From Streptomyces avidinii (GTDB taxonomy: Bacteria > Actinomycetota > Actinomycetes > Streptomycetales > Streptomycetaceae), in assembly GCF_014650695.1 (NCBI RefSeq), contig NZ_BMVL01000003.1, positions 310,001 through 374,000 on the forward strand: 64,000 nucleotides of DNA. Direction: 5' to 3'. Below, piece by piece: positions 1 through 8,589 of the stretch (its first letter is position 1; each line of letters opens with the position of its first letter). Under the pieces are notes generated by a model. The model was given only the letters and a program-made list of their open reading frames with translations, made no database searches and was not told the DNA's origin. The position numbers were made by a program, and so were the translations under genes.

Positions 1-341
1 CACCCGACCCGTCCCTCCGGGCGCCCCGGATGCGCGTCCTCGCAGGTGCAGTGCATCGGTTCGGCGCGCTCACCGGCCGGGGGAGCCGCCGGCATGAGCC
101 GGACGGCATCCGGGAAGGAGCGCAGGCGCAGGCCCCGCAGCGCGTCCCCGGCCGTGCGGACCACCAGGACCGCCCCGCATCTCGGGCAGCTGCCGCGCAG
201 CACCGTCCCGTCCGGTCCGCCCTCCTCCAGGGTGAAGAGCGCGGCCGCGAGCGCCGTGTACTCGGGGGCGGTGATCTCCTCGTAGGGCAACTCGACGGGT
301 TTCTCACCCGGTTGCTGACCGGGTCGGGGCACGTCGACCAT
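1..341 (-). CDS. Partial hypothetical protein with zinc-ribbon-like cysteines (3' end outside window)
   Basis: About 113 codons of an unidentified protein are visible and the frame is still open at the window edge, so the C-terminus is missing. Four cysteines, C52 and C55 (SCPRCG) plus C98 and C100 (HCTCED), look like a small zinc-binding ribbon of the type found in short actinobacterial proteins of unknown role. The ATG at 341 is preceded by GAGGAG at a normal distance, which supports the start. The next gene, thpR, lies upstream on the same strand about 90 bp away, so the two could be co-transcribed. No function is assigned. Confidence 0.6.
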   Translation of the reverse strand, partial: MVDVPRPGQQPGEKPVELPYEEITAPEYTALAAALFTLEEGGPDGTVLRGSCPRCGAVLVVRTAGDALRGLRLRSFPDAVRLMPAAPPAGERAEPMHCTCEDAHPGRPEGRVG

Positions 342-431
342 GGGGCTCCTCGGTTTCCGATGATCCAGCCCCCACCGCATCGCTCCCTCGCTGCCCGCGG
401 GACCTGTCAGCGTAGCGGCGACGCGGCTCGC

Positions 432-1043
432 TCAGCCCTCGCCGCCCAGGGGCCAGGCCTGGATGTCGCGGTAGTGGATGGGCCCGGGGCCGCGGCCGGT
501 GTTGCTCCCGACCAGGTGGAGACGCCGGGTCTGCCACGGGCGGCCGGTGAAGGCCGCGAGTCCGGCGGCCGCCTCCACCGCGCTGGTGGTGTCGTGGCGG
601 CGGGAGCGCGCCAGCGTCAGATGGGGGCGCAGCGGCCGGCCGTGGAAGGGGATGCCGCAGTCGGTGACGGCGGCGCGCACGTCGGCGGCGAGGAGGTGCA
701 GTCCTTCGAGGTCTCCGTCGATCCCCGTCCACAGGACCCGCTCGTCGAAGTGCCCGCCGCCGCGCAGTGCGAGCCGCAGCGGCCGCCGGGTCACGGCCAG
801 CTCCGCGAGCGGCGGTCGCAGGAGGTCGACGGCGGTGACCGGGAGCTCGCCGAGGAAGGCCAGGGTGATGTGCCAGTCCTCGATGCGGTTCCAGCGCATG
901 CGCGGGTACGCGGCGTAGGCAGGCTGCAGCCGCTCCTCCAGCTCTTCCTTCGCGTCGTCGGGTGGGGCCAGCGCTATGAACACGCGGACGGTCGCCGCCT
1001 GGGTCTTTTCACTCACGAGGGTCTTCGTATCCTGTCGGGGCAC
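432..1043 (-). CDS. thpR: RNA 2',3'-cyclic phosphodiesterase (2H / LigT family)
   Basis: This 203-residue protein has the two HxTx motifs of the 2H phosphoesterase superfamily, WHITLAF near residue 58 and PHLTLAR near residue 140. In the ThpR/LigT family these two histidines hydrolyse 2',3'-cyclic phosphates on RNA ends; the same proteins were first described as 2'-5' RNA ligases. The length is usual for the family. The first ~15 residues are not conserved, so the true start could be a little downstream, near the VRVFIAL segment. The enzyme should be cytoplasmic. Substrate in vivo is not predictable from sequence. Confidence 0.85.
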   Translation of the reverse strand: MPRQDTKTLVSEKTQAATVRVFIALAPPDDAKEELEERLQPAYAAYPRMRWNRIEDWHITLAFLGELPVTAVDLLRPPLAELAVTRRPLRLALRGGGHFDERVLWTGIDGDLEGLHLLAADVRAAVTDCGIPFHGRPLRPHLTLARSRRHDTTSAVEAAAGLAAFTGRPWQTRRLHLVGSNTGRGPGPIHYRDIQAWPLGGEG

Positions 1044-1083
1044 CTTCCGTCACCTTCCGCTCCGCGGGCCCCGCGCCTACGGG

Positions 1084-2349
1084 TCACCGGGCGCCGGAGC
1101 CGATGGTCACCACGCGGGCCCACGCCGGAGGCGAGTCCGGCACGTAGTCGGGATCGTTCTCGCTCCACCGCCCCGACCCCCGGCGGGGGAAGAGGCCCAC
1201 CACCGTCCGGCACGGCGGTCGCACGGCCGGCCATGCCGTCTGGCCGTCGGTCAGGACCACGATCACGTCCGGCCGGGGCCCCGTGCCCAGGGCCTTCGCG
1301 AACCCCGTGCGCAGGTCCGTCCCCCCGCCGCCCAGCAGCGGGATGCCCTCGCCGCTGCACAGCGGGTGCACGATCCGGGCCGCCGCGTCGCACGGCACCA
1401 CGCTGACCATGTCGCTGCGTCCGCCCACGGCGCGGGCGATCGCGGCGACCTCCAGCAGCGCAGCGCCCAGTTCGGCGTCGCTGACCGAACCGGAGGTGTC
1501 GATGACCACACAGACCCGCGGCGGCCTGCGCCGAAGGCTCGGCAGGACGGCGCCGGGCACCGCGGCCGAGCGCCGCGAGGGCCGGGCGTAGCTGTAGTCC
1601 TCGCCCGCACCCGCGCCGGACGCCGCCGACCGGACCGCCGCTCCCAGCAACTCCCGCCAGGGCTGCGGTGGGTGGAAGGCCTCCTCCGCCCAGCGCCGCC
1701 ACCCGGCCGGTGCGCTGCCGGGACGGCCGTTGATCCCCCGGGCGACCCGGAACCGCACCGCGTCCTGTTCCTGCGCGCTCAGGCCGTGCGCGCCGTCCGG
1801 CCCGAGGTCCCACTCGCGTTCCAGTCCGTCGGAGCCGCTGCCGCAGTCCAGCCAGACCAGTTCCTGAGTGAGCGGTCCGAGCCGGAACTGCCGCAGGTAG
1901 TCCTCCATGAGTTCGCCGGGGTCCAGTCCCAGCGACTGCGGCGTCAGTACCCCTTCGGGCGCCACCAGTCCCTCGCCGTACACGTCGTCGTTGATCTCGC
2001 AGTCCGCCGCGATGTTCATCCGCAGCCGTTCCCCCGGACCGGTCAGCCCGCGCGCACGGGCCACCCGGTCACCGCGTCCGTGGTGGTCGCGCAGCAGGTG
2101 GGACACCTCGTGGACCCAGACCCCGGCGAGCTCCTCCACCGGTGTGCGGTCCACGAACCCGGGCGAGACGTAGCACCGCCAGTGCCGGTCGACGGCCATG
2201 GTCGGAACGCGCCGCGATTCCACGGTGTGCAGGGCGAACAGCGCGGTCGCCAGATAGGGCCGGACCCGGGCGGCGTGCAGCCGGGCCGCGAAGAGCTTGT
2301 CGAGGTCGAGTTCCGACGTCCCGGGCGTCCCGGCCGCCCCCGCGTTCAT
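1084..2349 (-). CDS. vWA-domain protein with N-terminal HExxH metallopeptidase-like domain (DUF2201 type)
   Basis: This 421-residue protein has two parts. The N-terminal half contains HEVSH (residues 80-84), an HExxH zinc motif typical of the putative metallopeptidase domain found in front of vWA-like domains (DUF2201 family). The C-terminal half has a vWA MIDAS site: DTSGS at 284-288, GGGGTD and LTDG. The ATG overlaps the stop of the upstream moxR-like gene by four bases (ATGA), so the two are translationally coupled. In known systems a MoxR AAA+ ATPase and a vWA protein form a chaperone-like pair that remodels or inserts metals into a client. The client here is unknown; the third gene of the operon is a candidate. 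Confidence 0.85.
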   Translation of the reverse strand: MNAGAAGTPGTSELDLDKLFAARLHAARVRPYLATALFALHTVESRRVPTMAVDRHWRCYVSPGFVDRTPVEELAGVWVHEVSHLLRDHHGRGDRVARARGLTGPGERLRMNIAADCEINDDVYGEGLVAPEGVLTPQSLGLDPGELMEDYLRQFRLGPLTQELVWLDCGSGSDGLEREWDLGPDGAHGLSAQEQDAVRFRVARGINGRPGSAPAGWRRWAEEAFHPPQPWRELLGAAVRSAASGAGAGEDYSYARPSRRSAAVPGAVLPSLRRRPPRVCVVIDTSGSVSDAELGAALLEVAAIARAVGGRSDMVSVVPCDAAARIVHPLCSGEGIPLLGGGGTDLRTGFAKALGTGPRPDVIVVLTDGQTAWPAVRPPCRTVVGLFPRRGSGRWSENDPDYVPDSPPAWARVVTIGSGAR

Positions 2350-3641
2350 CGGCCGGCTCCGACGGGGTCCCCGGTCCGGGCCGCCGCCCGCGCCACCGAC
2401 CGGTCCGCCCGCCGGGACAGGGTCACCACTCCGGCGAGCCGCTCGATCGACTCCGGAACGTCCCAGTCCTCCTGGCGCAGCGCGGCGAGCGTGGTCGCGG
2501 GAACGACGACCAGGTCCGGGGCTCCGGTCTCCAGCGCCCGGACCAGGAGTGCCCACGCCGCGTCCCAGCGGGCCCTGTCCGGGCGCTTGCGGACCGCCGC
2601 CACGACACCGTCGAGCGCGGCCTGGCGCCGGTCTCCCCGCTCGGGCAGGTCGGCGTTGGTCGGGTCGGCGAGCAGGTCTTCGGGGTCCGGGAGGTCCATC
2701 CGGTCCAGGACGGCCAGCAGTTCCAGCCCCGGACCGTCCCCGACCGTGCCCCTGACCAGCATGGAGAGCACCTCCCGGGAGGAGCCGGCCGCGTGTGCGA
2801 AGGCGAGCAGACGCACCGCCATGTCCCAGCTGCGGGGCGACGGCCACGCGCCTCCCCGGCGGGCCTCGCTGCTGGGCAGGCGGTGGACGAGCGCCGGGCG
2901 GGTGGTGAGGAGTCCGCACACGGCGCGGCGGGCGTGCTCCACCGCCGTCGGCAGCTTCGCGGCGTCCAGGTGCGGCAGTGTGGCCCGGGGCCAGGTCCCG
3001 CCGAGCCCGCGGACCACGACGTCGTGGTCGTGGGTCCACTGGAGGTGGACGAACCGGTTGGCCAGGGGCGGGCTCAGCTCCCACCCGTCGGCCGCCGATC
3101 CCCGCGGGTTGGCGGCGGCCACGATCCGCACCCCGGGCGGCAGTTGCAGGGAACCGATCCGCCGTTCCAGTACGAGCCTGAGCAGGGCGGCCTGGACGGC
3201 CGGCGGCGCGGTGGAGAGCTCGTCCAGGAACAGCAGTCCCCGCCCGGCGCGTACGAGTCGCACCGCCCAGTCCGGCGGGGCCATCGGGACGCCCTGTTCG
3301 GCGGGGTCGTCCCCGACGACGGGCAGACCGGAGAAGTCGGACGGCTCGTGCACGCTGGCGATCACCGTGGTCAGGGGCAGGTCCAGGGCTTCGGCGAGCT
3401 GGGTCAGGGCCGCGGTCTTGCCGATGCCGGGCTCACCCCACAGGAGCACGGGCAGGTCGGCGGCCACGGACAGGGTGAGGGCCTCCAACTGGTCGTCGGG
3501 GCGCAGTTCGGTGGTGGTGTCGCGCAGCAGCGTCAGCAGGGCGTCGGCGACGGCGAGCCGGGAGGGACGGCCGTGCACCTGCTCGGTCCGGGTGCCGGTA
3601 CGGGTGTCGGTGGTGGTGGCGGGCGGGGTGTACGAGGGCAT
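2346..3641 (-). CDS. MoxR-family AAA+ ATPase
   Basis: A 431-residue AAA+ ATPase. Walker A is GEPGIGKTA (about residues 69-77) and Walker B is LLFLDELSTA; the arrangement matches the MoxR branch. The start is the ATG at 3641, with AGGTG upstream. MoxR ATPases usually act with a vWA-domain partner, and here that partner is the next gene, overlapping by four bases. A 484-residue unknown gene lies 103 bp upstream on the same strand and probably belongs to the same transcription unit. The biological target cannot be read from the sequence. Confidence 0.88.
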   Translation of the reverse strand: MPSYTPPATTTDTRTGTRTEQVHGRPSRLAVADALLTLLRDTTTELRPDDQLEALTLSVAADLPVLLWGEPGIGKTAALTQLAEALDLPLTTVIASVHEPSDFSGLPVVGDDPAEQGVPMAPPDWAVRLVRAGRGLLFLDELSTAPPAVQAALLRLVLERRIGSLQLPPGVRIVAAANPRGSAADGWELSPPLANRFVHLQWTHDHDVVVRGLGGTWPRATLPHLDAAKLPTAVEHARRAVCGLLTTRPALVHRLPSSEARRGGAWPSPRSWDMAVRLLAFAHAAGSSREVLSMLVRGTVGDGPGLELLAVLDRMDLPDPEDLLADPTNADLPERGDRRQAALDGVVAAVRKRPDRARWDAAWALLVRALETGAPDLVVVPATTLAALRQEDWDVPESIERLAGVVTLSRRADRSVARAAARTGDPVGAGR

Positions 3642-3744
3642 GTGGCATCACCTGTGGGTTCGTGAGGAAGTCGGCCGGCGGGCCGGGGGCAGGGAACGGG
3701 CGGGGCAGGGGCGGGGCGGGCCCGGGGGACAGGGGTCCCCCGGG

Positions 3745-5199
3745 TCAGCGGGCGTGTGCCTGGCGCGGGTGGGGGCGGTGGCCCCGGGGGCGGAGTTCTC
3801 CCGGCCGGATCCGGCCGGGTCCGGGCCCGGCCAGGCCCGACCGGAAGAGCCCGTAGGTGATCCGCCGCTGTGCGGCGGCTTCCAGTTCGTCCCGCAGCGC
3901 CCCGGCGCGGAGCAGGGCGCCGGGGCCGAGCAGTCCTTCGACCACGGCCAGCGCACCGGCGATGTCGCCGTGGTCCAGGCGTTCGCGGACCCCCGTGAGG
4001 CAGTCCGGCCGGCGGTGCGCCGTGTCGATGGCCTGCAGGCAGGGCAGCGGCGTACCGGTCAGCGCGGCGAGCAGTTCCTCCCGGCGGATCTCGGCCGGAT
4101 CGTGGTCCAGTGCGGCCAGCACCCCGTCCACGAGGCCGATGCGGTGCCGCGCGCCCCGGCACTCGACGAGGCGGGGTTCTCCCGCGCGGTCCGCGGTCCC
4201 TGGCGGGCCTCCCGGCGCCCGGTCGGGCGCCCGGCCCGTCGCCAACGCCGAGGCGACCAGCGGGTGGAGGCGCTCGACCTCGATCGATCCGGTGCGGACC
4301 AGTTCCAGGTCGGGCAGGGTCCACACCGCTGCGTCGGGCAGGACCGGCAGTGCGGCGGCGCGGCCGGCGGGCGCGGCTGCGGCCCGCAGGACGGGCGGCC
4401 CCGGTCCGTCCGCCACCAGGTCCAGCAGCAGCCGCCGCCCGGCTCCCGGCCGTACGGTGACGGTGCCGCTGGCCCGGCCCTCGGCGCGGAGCAGGATCGC
4501 GGTCTCGGCGGCCCACCGGTCGACGGCGCACCGGTGCCCCTGCGGGAGCGCCGCGAGGGGCTCGGGGTCCGGCGCGGGAGAGCAGTCGGCGGGCCGTCGG
4601 CCGGCCCCGGAACGGACCCCGAGTTCGCCGGCCCGGCGGGCGTCCCACAGGTGGCGGTGCAGGTCGAGGCGGAACTGCCGGTCGGGACGGGCCCCGCGAC
4701 GCGGATCACCCCAGGAGCCGTCCGCGGGGCGGGAGCCGTCCCACAGGGCGAGGCTGATCCGCTGACCGCCGTCCGCCCATGCGGGTGGGGTCCGGGCCAC
4801 GAGGTACACGGGGCGGGTGCGCGGGTCGTCCCGCACGGCAGTGCCGTCCCGCACGTCCGCGTCGTAGGGCTCGCCCGTGTCGTACCGGGCCAGGGGGACG
4901 GTCAGTCCGGGGCGCAGCAGTCCGTCGGGAGCGATGCGCGGCATGTGCCAGCGCAACAGGTCGGGCGCGAGATGGCGGAGGTCGGCCCGGATCCGGGCCG
5001 TGAGGTCATGGCCGCGCGAGCGCGCCAGGAATCGCAGATCGAAATCGACGTCGACGCCCGCTGCGGCGCAGGCCCCGGCCCAGTCCCCGGCGGAGCGGCG
5101 GACGGTGGCGGTCTCGATCATGGACGGAGGCACGGCGTACCGGCGTACGCGGAGCCAGAGGGAAAGGCGGGAATCCTCGTGCACGGTTCGAGTGAGCAT
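3745..5199 (-). CDS. Hypothetical protein heading the MoxR/vWA operon
   Basis: A 484-residue protein that I cannot assign to a named family. It is rich in Ala, Arg, Asp and Leu and has no signal peptide or membrane segment. The C-terminal ~100 residues are predicted helical (segments such as LLAALTG and LDHGDIAGALAVVEGLL) and end in a basic tail. The ATG at 5199 is preferred over a GTG two codons upstream because AAGGTG sits seven bases before it. Position as the first gene before moxR and the vWA gene suggests a client or third subunit of that system; this is inference from context only. Confidence 0.6.
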   Translation of the reverse strand: MLTRTVHEDSRLSLWLRVRRYAVPPSMIETATVRRSAGDWAGACAAAGVDVDFDLRFLARSRGHDLTARIRADLRHLAPDLLRWHMPRIAPDGLLRPGLTVPLARYDTGEPYDADVRDGTAVRDDPRTRPVYLVARTPPAWADGGQRISLALWDGSRPADGSWGDPRRGARPDRQFRLDLHRHLWDARRAGELGVRSGAGRRPADCSPAPDPEPLAALPQGHRCAVDRWAAETAILLRAEGRASGTVTVRPGAGRRLLLDLVADGPGPPVLRAAAAPAGRAAALPVLPDAAVWTLPDLELVRTGSIEVERLHPLVASALATGRAPDRAPGGPPGTADRAGEPRLVECRGARHRIGLVDGVLAALDHDPAEIRREELLAALTGTPLPCLQAIDTAHRRPDCLTGVRERLDHGDIAGALAVVEGLLGPGALLRAGALRDELEAAAQRRITYGLFRSGLAGPGPGRIRPGELRPRGHRPHPRQAHAR

Positions 5200-5275
5200 C
5201 AGCACTCACCTTGCGTGGACGGGACCCCCGATCTGTGAGCAGGAGAAGTCGTCATCGTGGTGATCGTATCGACCC

Positions 5276-6637
5276 TCACGCCGACCGGCCAGGGGTTTTT
5301 CGGGGCCACCGGTGGTGGTGCCGGTCGATGACGTAGTGGTGCCCGTGCTGCCGGCCGCCGGTGGCCGGGTGGGCGTCGGCGAGGTGCGGGTGACCGGGCG
5401 GCAGGTCCGGATGCAGGTGCTCCAGCCGGTACGGGTCACGGGCCGGCCAGATCATCGCAGCGGCCGTGGCGGCCCCCAGGGCGACGGCCCCCAGGACCAT
5501 GACGGTCGGAGTCGTCCCCATCCCCGCCGCGAGCCATCCGGCCAGTGGGTAGGTGAGCAGCCAGCAGCCGTGGGAGAGGGAGAACCGGGCGGCGAACGCC
5601 GCGGGCAGGTCCGCCTCGGCGGTGGAGCGCCGGATCACCCGGCCTCCCGGGGTCAGGGCCGCGGAGCAGGCGGCCCCGATGGCGGCCCAGAGCGCCAGGA
5701 GCGCGGGCCAGGACCATGCGCGCGGGCCGGTCGCGGTGAGCGCCGCCCCGGCCGCCAGGGCCACGGGCAGCGCGAAGCCGGCGCGGAGCATCACCGCCCG
5801 GTCGGTGGAGCGTTGCAGGAGGCGGGGCAGGAGGAGCGCGGTCAGCATGGATCCGGCGCCGTACGCACCGAGGGCGAGCGGGACGGCGCCGCCCGGGCGG
5901 TCGAGGTGGTCGCGTACCAGGGAGACGGTGTTGACGAAGACGACGGCTCCGGCCGCGGCGACCGCGAGGTCGAGCGCGAGCAGGGCGCGCAGCCGGGGCG
6001 TGGCCCACAGGAGGCGGGTGCCGAAGGCGGCCCTGGTGCGGAGCCCGCCTGTCCGCTCGACCGGGGCGGGCGCGGGCAGCGCCGTGGCGACGACGAGCGC
6101 TGCGGAGGCGAGGAAGCCGGCGGTGGTGCCGGCGAACAGCCAGTCGTGGGAGACCAGGCTGAGCAGCGCGGCGGCCAGGACCGGGCTGAACAGGCTCTCC
6201 AGGTCGTAGGCGAGCCGGGTCATCGACAGGGCCCGGGTGTAGTCGCGTTCGGCGGGCAGGATCGCGGGGACGGTGGCCTGGAAGGTCGGGGTGAAGGCCG
6301 CCGACGCTGCTTGGAGCAGGAAGACCATGACGTGGATCTGCCAGATCTCGGTGACGAAGGGCAGGACCGCGGCCGCACCGGCGCGGGTGAGGTCCATGGC
6401 CGTCATGAGGCTGCGGCGGGGAATCCGGTCGGCCAGCGCACCGATCACCGGGGCGATGGTGACATAGGCGATCATCTTGATCGCGAGGGCGGTGCCCAGT
6501 ACCGCGGAGGCGTCGTCGCCCGCGAGGTCGTAGGCGAGCAGGCTCAGCGCGACGGTGGCGAGGCCGGTCCCGACGAGGGCGACGACCTGGGCGGTGAACA
6601 GACGGCGATAGGTGCCGTTGCGCAGTACGGACAGCAC
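5276..6637 (-). CDS. MFS exporter with histidine-rich C-terminal tail (NreB-like, putative Ni/Co efflux)
   Basis: A 453-residue major facilitator with about 12 hydrophobic segments in residues 10-400. After the last membrane segment comes a ~40-residue cytoplasmic tail with 11 histidines (for example QHGHH and RHHHRW). A His-rich tail on an MFS protein is the hallmark of NreB-type nickel-resistance exporters. An ArsR-family regulator gene lies 339 bp upstream on the same strand, and the cobalt-uptake genes cbtBA come next, which supports a metal role. The start is a GTG at 6637 with GGGACGGGGACC before it. Metal specificity is inferred; general multidrug export remains possible. Confidence 0.7.
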   Translation of the reverse strand: MLSVLRNGTYRRLFTAQVVALVGTGLATVALSLLAYDLAGDDASAVLGTALAIKMIAYVTIAPVIGALADRIPRRSLMTAMDLTRAGAAAVLPFVTEIWQIHVMVFLLQAASAAFTPTFQATVPAILPAERDYTRALSMTRLAYDLESLFSPVLAAALLSLVSHDWLFAGTTAGFLASAALVVATALPAPAPVERTGGLRTRAAFGTRLLWATPRLRALLALDLAVAAAGAVVFVNTVSLVRDHLDRPGGAVPLALGAYGAGSMLTALLLPRLLQRSTDRAVMLRAGFALPVALAAGAALTATGPRAWSWPALLALWAAIGAACSAALTPGGRVIRRSTAEADLPAAFAARFSLSHGCWLLTYPLAGWLAAGMGTTPTVMVLGAVALGAATAAAMIWPARDPYRLEHLHPDLPPGHPHLADAHPATGGRQHGHHYVIDRHHHRWPRKTPGRSA

Positions 6638-6976
6638 GGTCCCCGTCCCGGTCGGCGGATCGATGACAGCATGTCGGATTCAGCGTAGTCAACATGTGCG
6701 TACCTGTGCACCTTTTAGGGGTGAGGCGGGGTCAGGAGTCGTGCCCGTCCCATGCATCGAGGTCGAGCCCGGCCGGGAAGACGGTCGCCGCGGCCGTGCG
6801 ACCGGTGCGGCCGGACGGCGTACGCGACGCGGGCCGGGGCGTCGGTCACCCCGACGGTCACGACGCCGGCGAGCCGGGGCGCGGAGGCGGACGGCAGCAT
6901 GGCGACGCCGGGCCCGGACCCACGAGCCGGGCGATGGCGGCCGGCCCGGCCGCACGCCCGGCTCGGCCCGTCGGCG
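6638..6976. other. 339-bp gap between arsR-type and NreB-like genes; promoter-like elements only
   Basis: No convincing gene was found. On the reverse strand a 61-codon open frame (6900 to 6715) has no ribosome-binding site or recognisable motif and may be a relic. Near 6670-6697, CATGT and ACATG form short inverted arms around TTGACT, a -35-like hexamer read toward the MFS gene. This spot is the natural place for an ArsR-type operator controlling the exporter, but the match is weak. Confidence 0.35.
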
Positions 6977-7354
6977 TCAGTCGTGCGGCGGGAGGGAACG
7001 GAGCTCGTGGTCGGCGACGTTGAGGGCCTCGTCCACCAGCCGCCGCAAATGCCCGTGCCCCAGGGCGTAGACGACCCGGCGGCCGTCCTTGCGGGTGGTG
7101 ACCAGCCCGGCCAGGCGGAGCTTGGCGAGGTGCTGGCTGACCGAGGGGCGGGCGGCTCCGCAGGCCTCGGTGAGGGTGGTGACATCGGCCTCGCCCCGGC
7201 CGAGGCGTTCCACGAGCGACAGGCGGGTGCGGTCGGCGAGCAGGGCGAGTACGGACGCAGCGACCTCCAGCCGGTCGCCCCGGCCGCTCCGGTCCCCCCG
7301 GTGCTGCTCCGCCCGCGCACCCTGTGCACCTGCCGGGTGCGTGCCTGCACTCAT
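6977..7354 (-). CDS. ArsR/SmtB-family metal-responsive regulator
   Basis: A 125-residue winged-helix repressor of the ArsR family. The core contains the recognition region RPSVSQHLAKLRLAGLV and the wing TRKDGRRVVYAL. The last helix carries GHGHLRR, ADHEL and a terminal PPHD, so it has several His/Asp residues where CzrA and NmtR-type sensors bind Ni, Co or Zn at the alpha-5 site. The ATG at 7354 is chosen because it begins the normal-length protein; an upstream in-frame start at 7402 would add 16 unconserved residues. It lies directly upstream of the His-tailed exporter and downstream of cbtA, so control of metal efflux is the likely role. Confidence 0.75.
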   Translation of the reverse strand: MSAGTHPAGAQGARAEQHRGDRSGRGDRLEVAASVLALLADRTRLSLVERLGRGEADVTTLTEACGAARPSVSQHLAKLRLAGLVTTRKDGRRVVYALGHGHLRRLVDEALNVADHELRSLPPHD

Positions 7355-7417
7355 GCCCACATCGTAAGGCGGGTCGCAGTCCGCGCCGGACGCCCTCCGC
7401 ACGCCCGTGCTCGCACA

Positions 7418-7462
7418 TGCGAGGGCCCCGCCGTCCCACAGGGGGTCGGCGGGGCCCTCGCA
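7418..7462. terminator. Strong hairpin between cbtA and the arsR-type gene
   Basis: A perfect 15-bp inverted repeat (TGCGAGGGCCCCGCC and its complement) encloses a 15-base loop. It lies just after the cbtA stop and before the arsR-type start, so it probably ends cbtBA transcription. There is no clear U-run, which is common for Streptomyces terminators. Confidence 0.75.
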
Positions 7463-7480
7463 CCGGCGTGGCGGTCGGCG

Positions 7481-8314
7481 TCAGCCGAGCGCGGGTGCCT
7501 CCTGCTGAGCCGGAGCCGTAGCCTCCGCGCCCTCGGTGCGCGCGGCCAGGAGCCGCTGGGCGAGGACACCGAAGACGATGGCGAACACCGTCCACAGCAC
7601 CAGCTGGACGGCCAGCGAGGCGACCCGGAACTCCCACAGCAGGGCGGCGGGGAAACCGGGCTGGACCGCGTCGCTGTTGTCCGGCAGGAACACGAATGCC
7701 AGGGCAGCGGCGACGACGAAGCCGCCGCCCGCGGCCAGCGTCGCGTTCCAGTTGCCCAGGCGCGGTGCCAGCCGTCGCCCGAGGATGATCGCGCCCACGC
7801 CGAGCAGCACGCTGAGCAGGATCATCAGGAAGAACAGCGTGGTGCGCTGCCCGATCGTGTCCGGGTTGCCGACCGCCGGCGGGGTGGCCGGGTACTTCAG
7901 GAACGGCACCAGGTAGACCGTGGCGAAGGCGCCCGCCGCGGTGAGCGCCGCAGTGGCCCGCGGGCTGAACCCGCCCACCCGTCCGAGGGCGAAGGAGAAC
8001 GCCAGCGAGGCGATGCCGCCCAGCGCGACCCCGTAGACGAGGACGCCGGTGGCCAACCCGGCCGTCGACTGAACCGGTCGGCTGACCAGCTCTTCCTCCT
8101 CCTCGGCTGCACCCGACGCGGCGTCACCGCCGTGCCCGGCGTGAGCGCTCGGGGCGCTCGCGGCGTCCTTGGCGGCCTGCGCCTCCTCCACGGCGATGGA
8201 ACCCCGTACCGGCGGCTCACCCACCACATAGGCGACGGCGAAGGCGAACAGCCCGGCTATCAGGCCCGCGAGCATGCCGCGGACCAGCAGTCCTCTGACA
8301 GTAGAGGCGTACAT
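7481..8314 (-). CDS. cbtA: CbtA-family cobalt transporter subunit
   Basis: A 277-residue membrane protein with about six to seven hydrophobic segments, the first at residues 10-30. A loop after the first segment is rich in His, Ala and Glu (SAHAGHGG and then EEEEEL). The layout matches CbtA, the membrane partner of CbtB in B12-regulated cobalt uptake. It starts 12 bp after cbtB stops, so the two form an operon, and a cobalamin riboswitch precedes cbtB. The usual pairing and order (B then A) are conserved. Uptake of Co2+ for cobalamin synthesis is the expected role. Confidence 0.88.
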   Translation of the reverse strand: MYASTVRGLLVRGMLAGLIAGLFAFAVAYVVGEPPVRGSIAVEEAQAAKDAASAPSAHAGHGGDAASGAAEEEEELVSRPVQSTAGLATGVLVYGVALGGIASLAFSFALGRVGGFSPRATAALTAAGAFATVYLVPFLKYPATPPAVGNPDTIGQRTTLFFLMILLSVLLGVGAIILGRRLAPRLGNWNATLAAGGGFVVAAALAFVFLPDNSDAVQPGFPAALLWEFRVASLAVQLVLWTVFAIVFGVLAQRLLAARTEGAEATAPAQQEAPALG

Positions 8315-8326
8315 GTGCGTGGCCTC

Positions 8327-8554
8327 TCAGTGGCAGGGGAAGCCGAGCAGGTGACGACCGTCGTGCACCCACTCGTGCACGCCCTCACCGGCGAACACGG
8401 CCGTGGCGCCCTGCTCGGCGCCGACGAAGTACAGGGCGACGAGCATCAGAAGGCCGACGAAGAGCGCCCAGGGCAGCACCGCGCGCACGGGCAGCGGAGC
8501 CGACAGGGAGCCGGCGGGGGTGGATACGGCAGCGGAAGCGAGAGCCTCGGCCAT
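8327..8554 (-). CDS. cbtB: CbtB-family cobalt transporter subunit
   Basis: A 75-residue protein with one membrane helix (about residues 23-45) and a C-terminal metal-binding tail, HEWVHDGRHLLGFPCH, with four histidines and a cysteine. This is the typical CbtB signature. The ATG at 8554 follows a strong GAGGAGG; the longer open frame upstream runs through the riboswitch and is not coding. It is the first gene of the cbtBA operon and lies just downstream of the cobalamin riboswitch, so its translation should fall when cobalamin is plentiful. Confidence 0.9.
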   Translation of the reverse strand: MAEALASAAVSTPAGSLSAPLPVRAVLPWALFVGLLMLVALYFVGAEQGATAVFAGEGVHEWVHDGRHLLGFPCH

Positions 8555-8589
8555 GATGGAACCTCCTCGGGGAACAACGCGTCCCATAC

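Noticed and set aside
976..5238. A forward open frame of over 1,400 codons opposite thpR and the MoxR/vWA genes
   Set aside because: It is a shadow produced by high GC content; its text is low-complexity and it lies antisense to well-supported genes.
6715..6900. A 61-codon reverse-strand frame between the arsR-type gene and the exporter
   Set aside because: No ribosome-binding site or motif, and the text is Arg/Pro-rich as in non-coding GC-rich DNA.
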